Shown here piece by piece: positions 59,108 to 64,000 of a stretch of DNA of 64,000 nt. The DNA is taken from contig CM072812.1 of the NCBI GenBank assembly GCA_037013495.1, positions 39,553,001 to 39,617,000 of the forward strand, given 5' to 3'. The notes beneath the pieces are model-generated. The model searched no databases and was not told where the DNA came from. It was given only the letters and a program-made list of their open reading frames with translations. The translations under genes and the position numbers were made by a program. The stretch is from Hippophae tibetana (taxonomy: Eukaryota > Streptophyta > Magnoliopsida > Rosales > Elaeagnaceae). How positions within the stretch are numbered: position 1 is the stretch's first letter; each line of letters begins with the position of its first letter.

Positions 59108-59866
59108 TCCCCCTTCCCTTCACTTCAAATCACACCTTCAAAACACACTTCTCTCTTCTTTCTTTCTCTCATTTCTTAGTTTTTGAGTTTTCTTAGTTTC
59201 TAAGCTTTTCTTAGTTTTTCTCTTAGTTTTTAGTTCAATTCTCTTAGTTGTAGAGTTCTTCTCTTTTTGAGAGGAACTTGTAATGTTTTTGTAATAATTT
59301 AGTTTTTTGATTCAATAAATGGAAGTGCAAATTCCGCTTGGAGGTTTTCCAGCTATGGGAATAGCGTCGAAGTTCTGTAAGGATTTTATTTTCTTTACAG
59401 TTATTTTTATGCTTTATTCTTACATGTTATATTTAATTTGTCTGTGGTTAAATTTAACAATGCTGGTTGTTTAGTAAATATGATGTAATAATGACGTTGT
59501 TATGCTTGCGAAATATTAAATAGGTAAAAATCTCTAAAATGAATTGATTTTGTTTTTATTCAAGATTTTATATTAAGAATGTTAGAGAGAAATATATTAT
59601 TTTTCATTACAAACTTAAACCTGAAAATTAGATTTTAAGGTTTAGTTATCCGGTCTAATTTAGAGTAGTGCTCTTTTATTTGTTGGTACAATCGCCCGGT
59701 AGTTAGAGTGAAACTCTATTTCAAAAGTTTTTATAAGAATTATTATGTGAGAATGTATTGACAACATGTTTTCAAATGTGGTTTTAAAACTTGAAAGTTA
59801 GTACTCGGATAATTAAATTCTTAAGTTTAATTTGGACACCTTGAATAAAGTTTAAACTGTCTAACC

Positions 59867-60012
59867 CCACCAAAGGTGGCATTTAAATGGTTCATTTTCA
59901 ATCTCTTAGAAAAAGGAATTAATTTAATTAAGCATATTAGTTATCAACCCCACCCATAGGTGTTAATTGATTTGTTTAGTTAACAAAGAATATCTAACCC
60001 CACCAAAGGTGG
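59867..60012 (+). repeat. Three short CCACC-GGTGG hairpins in the LTR
   Basis: CCACC-AAA-GGTGG at 59,867-59,879 and again at 60,000-60,012, with a variant CACCCATAGGTG at 59,951-59,962. Each follows 'aacccc' or similar. They lie downstream of the TATA box, so would be in RNA. Confidence 0.75.
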
Positions 60013-60152
60013 TATTTATATAAAAACAAGAGAATCAATAAAATATCAATTTATATCTTTAATAACCTAGATAATATGAGCAAGCATAATTAATTTAATT
60101 ATTATATCCATAAATACTCCGCTAATATAAATGATAAAAATTTGCATGAATA

Positions 60153-60236
60153 TTTATTGAATCTGTATATATGTTTATTATTTATTGAATCTGTATATAT
60201 GTTTATTATTTATTGAATTTGTATCTATGTTTATTT
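60153..60236 (+). repeat. 28-bp tandem repeat, three copies
   Basis: Units at 60,153, 60,181 and 60,209, each 'tttattgaatctgtatatat' plus 'gtttatta'; the third has two changes. A looser copy of the core follows at about 60,262. Confidence 0.9.
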
Positions 60237-60527
60237 TTATGTTATTAGATTATATTTAATTAATCTGTATATATGTTTATTTATTTTATGTTATTAGATT
60301 AGGAACACAAAAACCAAACTATCGTGACAGGATGTTTAGGATTTAATTTCGTTTTTAAAAGTTTGAATAATAAATTAAAAACCACATACATTCCTTCCTT
60401 AGATCGATCTTGGGAGTATACTTATCATTTTCTTCAAAATGATTCGTGCACTTGCGAGAGTTTTATAAATATTAAAACCAAAGTATTGGCAAGAATCGAC
60501 GATGTCGGTTTTCGCTCATCAAGTTTT

Positions 60528-60545
60528 TGGCGCCGTTGCCGGGGA
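60528..60545 (+). promoter_or_regulatory. Primer-binding site for tRNA-Asp
   Basis: TGGCGCCGTTGCCGGGGA, identical to the Athila site at 34,223 and six bases after the LTR end. Confidence 0.93.
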
Positions 60546-61287
60546 AGGAATAGCGTTTTTAAATTATTTATCAAAATCTTAAAAACATTTTTGTGCTGTA
60601 AATAATTGTGATATTTTTCTTTAATAATCAAATTTCAAAATTAATAAAAAAAAATTAAAAAAAATTAAAAAATTAAAAATTAAAAAAATAAAATAAAATA
60701 ATTTTTTTAATAGTTAAAATAATTTAGAAATTTGAAATTTGAATAAAAAAATTTACCGTTCATGAATAAAAAAAATAATAATAATAAAAAAATTATAAAA
60801 AAATTAAAAAAAATTTAAATTTCAAAAATTTTAAGAAATAATATAGCGTGAATAGTAAAATAAAATTACCGTTCATAAATAATAATAATAAAAAAAACAT
60901 CACTTGAATTTATACATAATTAACTAAATAGCATGAAAAGTAAAAATCTAAGGGAGTTCTGTCTAGGAGACTAGTTCTTGGAAGCCTTTGTGCCACTAGT
61001 CTTTCCTGGAAACGTTGTTCTCGCTAGGAGAATGGTTTTTAAGGAGCCATTGAACCACCATTCTTTCCTGGAAACACTCTTGGTTAATACTAATTATGTT
61101 ATTTAAAAATAAAAAAAATATATAAAAATATTAAAAATATTAAAAAAAAAATATTAAAAAAAAATAATAATAAAAAAAATATTAAAAATTTAGGGTTTAA
61201 CTAGTTTTGTATTAAATACCATGTAAATTTTCTCTAAATTTGTTATTTTTGTTGACAGGAGTTTTAAATTTACGTTTACAATAGTCT
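60546..61287 (+). other. AT-rich leader of the dual-gag element
   Basis: About 740 bases of long A/T runs without a reading frame, except for the structured repeats at 60,963-61,075 and a gag1 leader ending near 61,287. The first half has 'attaccgttcat' twice. Confidence 0.75.
60963..61075 (+). other. Two tandem hairpins with covarying stems in the leader
   Basis: Units 60,963-61,013 and 61,024-61,075 share CTAGGAGA at the start and TTTCCTGGAAAC at the end. Stem 1 is AGACTAGT (60,968-60,975) with ACTAGTCT (60,995-61,002). Stem 2 is AGAATGGT (61,029-61,036) with ACCATTCT (61,057-61,064). The stems differ at two pairs (C-G to A-T, A-T to G-C), both compensated. AGG/CCT extends each stem past a TT bulge. 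RNA structure is the simplest explanation. Confidence 0.85.
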
Positions 61288-62625
61288 ATGTGTGGTAGGA
61301 GATCCTTAGGAAACCCCCTTACACCATATGTAAATAATATTCATAAATTTAAACAAGTGTCAACAACACTGGATTCCACCCATCAACCTGTTTTTGAGCC
61401 AAACATAGAACCAAGACTTAATCCTTTACTAGAACCAAAAGAAATGGAGGAAAACCAACATGTTAGGGAAACCACGATGAAGGAGTTTGCAAGACCGGTA
61501 ATAGGCACGGCAACTGCCGCTATCCAGTTGGGAGAGGCTGCTCGGAATTATGACATTAAAAATATTCATTTTTCTATGCTTCCTTCCTTTTATGGGCTAC
61601 CTAATGAAGATTCTCTTTCCTTTATGAGAGATTTCTATGCTACGGTCCAAACATTCCCCCTCGGTATTCTAAACGAGGATCAACTTAGGATGAGATGTTT
61701 TCCCTACACTTTAAAGGATAAGGCCAAAGCTTGGTTGATGTCACTTCCCCCAGGTTCTCTGATGACATGGGGTAACATTTACAATAAATTCATGGGAAAA
61801 TTCTATTCCCACCAAAAAACATCAGAGTTGAGAGGAAAGATTGTTACTTTCTCTCAGATGGAAGGAGAACCATTCCATGAAGCTTGGGATAGGTTCAAAA
61901 TGTTTCTCACTCAATGTCCCCATCATAGCTTTCCCCTGCAGTTGCAGAACCAATTCTTTTACGATGGACTTACACAACAATGTCAGTTCATTGTCGACAA
62001 CGCTGCAGGAGAAGCAATAGGAGAAAAGACTACCTCAGAGACGTATAACCTCTTTGAGATGTTGGGTGCTAATTCCCAACAGAAAAGCTCCCGAGTGAGA
62101 AAAGCTGGAGTTCATGAAATCGACTCCAGTAATGAAGTTCAACAACAACTTGTTCAACTGACTAAGCAAGTTGCCCTTCTCGCTACACAAACCAACACCA
62201 ATAATGAACAATATGGTTTGTATAGCAACATGGGACATGGTACTGAAGACTGTCCATATCAAGGAGAAACAACTGGACCTGAACAGGTCAATGTGTTGGG
62301 AGCATATCAACAGAGACCAAGGTTTGACCCCAATTCAAATACCTATAATCCTGGGTGGAGAAGTCATCCAAATTTCTCTTGGAGGCAAAACAACCCTCCT
62401 TTCACTCAAAGCTCAAACCAGGCAGGCCAGCAATTCCACCCACCTATTCCAAGAAGCATTCCCAATAAACCAACCCTGGAGGACAACTTGAATTCTTTTA
62501 TTCAAGTCTGTAGGGATAACCAATCTAAAACCAATCAACGGTTGGACTCTGTGGAAGCTTCTATCAAAAAGGTGGAAGTTCAAGTTGAAAAGTTAGTTGA
62601 ACATTTGCAAAAAGGCAAAGACTAA
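61288..62625 (+). CDS. Gag1: first of two tandem gag ORFs (445 aa), zinc knuckle lost
   Basis: Starts MCGRRSLGNPLTPYVNNI. The core at residues about 70-270 has AIQLGEAARNYDIKNIHFSM, GLPNEDSLSFMRDFYATVQT, LRMRCFPYTLKDKAKAWLMS, GEPFHEAWDRFKMFLTQCPH and LQLQNQFFYDGLTQQCQF. Where a CCHC knuckle belongs (about residues 311-325) it reads Y-G-L-Y-S-N-M-G-H-G-T-E-D-C: the first two Cys are missing. The C-terminal part (PTLEDNLNSFIQVCRDNQSK, then VEASIKKVEVQVEKLVEHLQ) may form a coiled coil and ends at a stop. No lesion is visible. It should make a particle protein without RNA-binding knuckle, if expressed. Alternative: a decaying duplicate. Confidence 0.93.
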   Translation: MCGRRSLGNPLTPYVNNIHKFKQVSTTLDSTHQPVFEPNIEPRLNPLLEPKEMEENQHVRETTMKEFARPVIGTATAAIQLGEAARNYDIKNIHFSMLPSFYGLPNEDSLSFMRDFYATVQTFPLGILNEDQLRMRCFPYTLKDKAKAWLMSLPPGSLMTWGNIYNKFMGKFYSHQKTSELRGKIVTFSQMEGEPFHEAWDRFKMFLTQCPHHSFPLQLQNQFFYDGLTQQCQFIVDNAAGEAIGEKTTSETYNLFEMLGANSQQKSSRVRKAGVHEIDSSNEVQQQLVQLTKQVALLATQTNTNNEQYGLYSNMGHGTEDCPYQGETTGPEQVNVLGAYQQRPRFDPNSNTYNPGWRSHPNFSWRQNNPPFTQSSNQAGQQFHPPIPRSIPNKPTLEDNLNSFIQVCRDNQSKTNQRLDSVEASIKKVEVQVEKLVEHLQKGKD

Positions 62626-62962
62626 TTTGAAACTTAAATGAATTCAATGAAGAGGAGACATTGAGTTTTTCATTCTGCAATCTCCAAGCAACGTCTTACT
62701 AGAAGACGATAAATTTTAGTCCTGTATGGGAGGTCACCCATTATTGTATTTTCCTTTGTTTTAGTTTGCGTGTAATAAAAATTCAAATGAAATAAATTCG
62801 TTTGTTTCAAAAATTGTGTCCATTCAATTAAAAAAAAAATTGGTTCCTTGCATCTTTTTGCTTTAAAGTTATAAATATTTCTTAGAGATATCTACTATTG
62901 TATTTTAAGAGCAAAATGTTGATACACAATAGGAGAAGGATCATTTTCAACTACAAACAACC
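62626..62962 (+). other. Spacer between gag1 and gag2
   Basis: A 337-bp segment with several stops in all plus frames and no recognised motif. It could carry a splice acceptor or initiation context for gag2, but nothing distinctive was seen. Confidence 0.6.
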
Positions 62963-64000
62963 ATGGGAGATGCTGAAGATAGGCGGAAAAACATGAAAGA
63001 ATATACAATGCCAATCATTGGCAATGTAACTTCCGGTATCCAATTACAAGAGGCTGCAAGGAATTATGAATTGAAAAAGATTCATTATTCTTTGTTGCCT
63101 TCCTTTTACGGTATCCCTAATGAAGACCCTTTGCATTTCATTCGAGAATTCTATGCTATTGTCCAAACCTTTCCACTACATGCAATTAATGAAGATCAAC
63201 TTAGGATGAGGTGTTTTCCTTACACTCTCAAAGATAAAGCTTGGTCATGGTTCATTACTCTACAGTCAGGTTCTCTTAAAACTTGGGAGGCAGTCTATGA
63301 AATTTTTATGGGTAGGTTCTATTCCCATCAAAAGACTGTTGATCTAAGAACAAAGATAGCAACATTTTCTCAAATGTATGAAGAGCCCTTTCATGAAGCT
63401 TGGGAACGATTCAAACTCCTTTTCATTCAATGTCAAAATCATAGCTTTCCATTACAGCTACAAAACCAATTCTTTTATGATGGATTGACACTACAGAGTC
63501 AATACATGGTTGATAATGCTGCTGGAGGTGCTGTAGGAGAAAAGACCGCAGAGGAAACCTATAATCTCTATGAGCTATTGGGTTCTAATTCCCAACAAAG
63601 AGGTGGTAGAAGGAAAGCAAAGGTCAATGAAGTCGGCTCTGATAATGAGATAACCTTGCAACTTGCTGAATTGACTAAACAAGTGAAATTCCTCACTTCC
63701 CACCAAATTTTAAATCAAGAGGTATGTGAAGTGTGTTGTTCAATTGGGCATGGTACTCATAATTGTTCAAATACTGGTGATTCTAGTGTCGATGCCATAG
63801 AGGAAGTCCAATCTTTTCAAAGGTATCATCCAAACACCTATAATCACCCAGCCTACACCCAATATCCAACACTAAGGTCGGATAACAACCACCCTTACCC
63901 ACCAAGCCAATTTTTTAAGCCAACCTTAGAAGATAGCTTGAATGCTTTTATTCAAGTTAGTCGTGACAACCAATTGATGACTAATCAAAGGTTGAACACC
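62963..64000 (+). CDS. Gag2: second tandem gag ORF, intact CCHC knuckle, open to window end
   Basis: ATG at 62,963 in 'aaccatggga'; 346 codons with no stop. It follows Gag1 through the core: TMPIIGNVTSGIQLQEAARN, YELKKIHYSLLPSFYGIPNE, QLRMRCFPYTLKDKAWSWFI, GRFYSHQKTVDLRTKIATFS and SFPLQLQNQFFYDGLTLQSQ, then VDNAAGGAVGEKTAEETYNL. The knuckle at about residues 254-267 is C-E-V-C-C-S-I-G-H-G-T-H-N-C, a regular CX2CX4HX4C. It has PTLEDSLNAFIQVSRDNQ at the same C-terminal place as Gag1. By eye the cores share roughly two thirds of residues. It probably continues into protease and pol beyond the window, as the only Gag with an RNA-binding knuckle here. Confidence 0.93.
   Translation, partial: MGDAEDRRKNMKEYTMPIIGNVTSGIQLQEAARNYELKKIHYSLLPSFYGIPNEDPLHFIREFYAIVQTFPLHAINEDQLRMRCFPYTLKDKAWSWFITLQSGSLKTWEAVYEIFMGRFYSHQKTVDLRTKIATFSQMYEEPFHEAWERFKLLFIQCQNHSFPLQLQNQFFYDGLTLQSQYMVDNAAGGAVGEKTAEETYNLYELLGSNSQQRGGRRKAKVNEVGSDNEITLQLAELTKQVKFLTSHQILNQEVCEVCCSIGHGTHNCSNTGDSSVDAIEEVQSFQRYHPNTYNHPAYTQYPTLRSDNNHPYPPSQFFKPTLEDSLNAFIQVSRDNQLMTNQRLNT

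Larger units (their letters stand above)
58589..60521 (+). repeat. 5' LTR of the dual-gag element, 1,933 bp
   Basis: Perfect 7-bp terminal inverted repeats TGATGAG/CTCATCA. A GC-rich stretch (58,885-58,965, many CGCG words) precedes the TGACGTCA pair and the TATA box. Later parts hold short hairpins (59,867-60,012) and a 28-bp tandem repeat. Its first part matches the truncated LTR at 464. Confidence 0.92.
58589..64000 (+). mobile_element. Asp-tRNA-primed Ty3/gypsy element with two tandem gag ORFs, cut by window end
   Basis: 5' LTR 58,589-60,521 (TGATGAG...CTCATCA), primer site at 60,528, long AT-rich leader with paired hairpins, gag1, a 337-bp spacer, then gag2 open to the window end. Primer type and Gag style place it in the Athila/Tat branch; pol is beyond the window, so lineage is open. 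Left flank before the LTR is GACAA (58,584-58,588), the expected target copy to look for on the far side. It inserted into the mitochondrial-like DNA. Confidence 0.9.

Noticed and set aside
61288..64000. Gag1 and Gag2 as two nested elements
   Set aside because: No LTR, primer site or target duplication lies in the 337-bp spacer, so a tandem arrangement inside one element fits better. It stays a listed way to refute the finding.
1..64000. CRISPR array, prokaryotic operon or plasmid origin
   Set aside because: Spliced plant gene, plant retroelements and lack of regularly spaced short repeats exclude these.

Overview
The window is plant nuclear DNA, probably from a dicot. It holds one ordinary plant gene with spliced introns, a CHX-type cation/H+ exchanger. 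Almost everything else is nested and decayed LTR retrotransposons of plant lineages (Reina-like, Athila, Tat, SIRE, other copia), plus a LINE remnant. About 7.5 kb of plant-mitochondrion-like DNA carries a plastid-type tRNA-His(GUG). No bacterial gene, CRISPR array or rRNA was seen. Lineage names come from recognising protein motifs by eye, not from a search.

Layout. 1-3.56 kb: decayed Reina-like Ty3/gypsy gag-pol, interrupted by a truncated LTR (464-955) of the same family as the element at the right end. 3.56-4.9 kb: decayed copia RT-RNase H and LTR start. 5.34-5.72 kb: three diverged tandem repeat units. 6,274-9,480 (-): intact three-exon CHX gene, 832 aa. About 11.0-26.4 kb: a minus-strand LINE remnant split by two younger LTR elements, a copia element (11,563-18,219, target duplication AAACC) and a Tat/Grande-like element on the minus strand (18,757-26,379, duplication AGGTG) with an antisense accessory coding region and a roughly 170-bp tandem repeat. 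27.0-48.96 kb: a minus-strand SIRE copia element. It was hit three times by one Athila family: solo LTR 27,493-29,481 (CTTAG), near-complete element 32,324-43,267 (TTATG) and solo LTR 44,544-46,522 (GTATG). 48.96-58.59 kb: mitochondrial-like DNA, itself containing a rearranged Athila fragment (50,914-53,057). 58,589-end: an Asp-tRNA-primed Ty3/gypsy element running off the window.

The most unusual feature is in that last element. Its 5' region carries two complete, diverged, tandem gag reading frames. The first (61,288-62,625) has lost its CCHC zinc knuckle and ends in its own stop. The second (62,963 to the window end, still open) keeps a CCHC knuckle. Upstream, the leader has two tandem hairpins whose stems differ by compensatory base pairs, which suggests a conserved RNA structure. 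The LTR has two TGACGTCA palindromes 11 bp apart upstream of a TATA box.

The exact 5-bp target duplications around five insertions allow the relative order of events to be read directly. SIRE is older than the three Athila insertions, and the LINE is older than the copia and Tat insertions. The CHX gene is the only feature expected to serve the host; the elements supply LTR promoters (TATA boxes, G-box arrays) and structured RNAs.
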